Of a stretch of 64,000 nt of DNA, positions 63,831 through 64,000 are shown piece after piece. The notes below the pieces were generated by a model that worked only from the letters and a program-made list of their open reading frames with translations, searched no databases and was not told the origin of the DNA. A program made the translations under genes and the position numbers. Position 1 is the first letter of the stretch; the number at the start of each line of letters is the position of its first letter. The stretch is from NCBI GenBank assembly GCA_019637815.1, contig JAHBUZ010000010.1, positions 62,001 to 126,000 on the forward strand, in the 5' to 3' direction. This DNA comes from Chloroflexota bacterium. Its GTDB lineage: Bacteria > Chloroflexota > Limnocylindria > Limnocylindrales > CSP1-4.

Positions 63831-64000
63831 CGGCTGCCGCCACCCGGCCCCGTGGAGGACACCGCGTGTCCCACGAGCTCCCGCAGGACCGCCAGGTCCA
63901 GGTCCGTGGCGCGACGGACCGCGATGCTGGCGCTGCCGACCCGGACCTTGCCCAGTCGGTCGGCGTACGCCTGGACCAGGTATCGGCCGTCCTCGACGGC
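63827..64000 (-). CDS. C-terminal part of a small protein, cut by the window edge
   Basis: Open from the right edge to a stop at 63827, the last 57 residues read AVEDGRYLVQAYADRLGKVR, VGSASIAVRRATDLDLAVLR, ELVGHAVSSTGPGGGSR. A strand-strand-helix pattern ending in RRATDLDLxVLRELV resembles the C-terminus of DUF1801-like proteins, but too little is present for certainty. The stop overlaps the start of the acetyltransferase gene. Confidence 0.6.
   Translation of the reverse strand, partial: AVEDGRYLVQAYADRLGKVRVGSASIAVRRATDLDLAVLRELVGHAVSSTGPGGGSR

Overview
This is a 64-kb stretch of very GC-rich (roughly 70%), gene-dense bacterial chromosome. Third-codon positions are strongly G/C biased and GTG/TTG starts are common. 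Several promoters appear to be leaderless, with a TAnnnT box 6-11 bases before the start codon. There is no outer-membrane machinery. Together with Pro/Ser-rich secreted proteins of no known family, a DesA-type acyl-ACP desaturase and a class Ic ribonucleotide reductase, this suggests a monoderm such as a soil/freshwater Chloroflexota (Limnocylindria-like) or an actinobacterium. No marker in the window decides between them.

Layout. 1-6.8 kb: rhodanese, phosphoribosyltransferase, DUF2203-tryptophanase pair, aminotransferase, D-2-hydroxyacid dehydrogenase, EamA permease and YggT-like protein, with two arrays of an 18-bp tandem repeat in the first 1.3 kb. 6.8-14 kb: tRNA-Lys(TTT) followed by an accessory-looking stretch (Fic enzyme, secreted unknowns, small hypotheticals, DUF2283, a beta-propeller-like protein, a VapBC toxin-antitoxin pair). 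14-19.8 kb: complete mrpABCDEFG cation/proton antiporter operon. 19.8-27.2 kb: zinc-ribbon protein, acyl-ACP desaturase, nitrilase-type hydrolase, RDD protein, two secreted unknowns, beta-carbonic anhydrase. 27.3-31.3 kb: ferric-siderophore ABC importer. 31.8-34.7 kb: ECF sigma factor, coupled membrane protein and a secreted protein. 34.8-36.9 kb: ArsR-SulP pair. 36.9-41.5 kb: ABC exporter with a large secreted/membrane partner. 41.9-49.6 kb: GH116 glycosidase, LacI regulator and sugar ABC importer without its own ATPase. 49.5-52.4 kb: TetR-MMPL pair. 52.5-58.6 kb: ribonucleotide reductase operon. 58.6-64 kb: unknown protein divergent from an FmdB-type zinc ribbon, M20 amidohydrolase, Pr6Pr membrane protein, choice-of-anchor secreted protein, GNAT acetyltransferase.

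The most notable locus is 52.5-58.6 kb. A clear promoter, overlapped by a candidate NrdR box, precedes a cobalamin riboswitch and then nrdA, nrdB, a 36-codon ORF, an NRAMP (MntH-type) metal transporter and a hotdog thioesterase. Every downstream junction overlaps or abuts. NrdB has Phe where class Ia enzymes carry the radical Tyr, and its six metal ligands line up with the Mn/Fe (class Ic) enzyme of Chlamydia. The inferred logic is that when B12 is present the B12-independent reductase is switched off (presumably in favour of a class II enzyme elsewhere), and when B12 is scarce the cell makes a Mn/Fe reductase together with its own manganese importer.

Regulation is unusually legible. Perfect or near-perfect palindromes sit next to arsR, vapB, the Fic gene and tetR. 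One identical 12-mer lies before both the GH116 gene and the sugar-binding-protein gene. Short (15-21 bp) tandem duplications recur at gene ends throughout.
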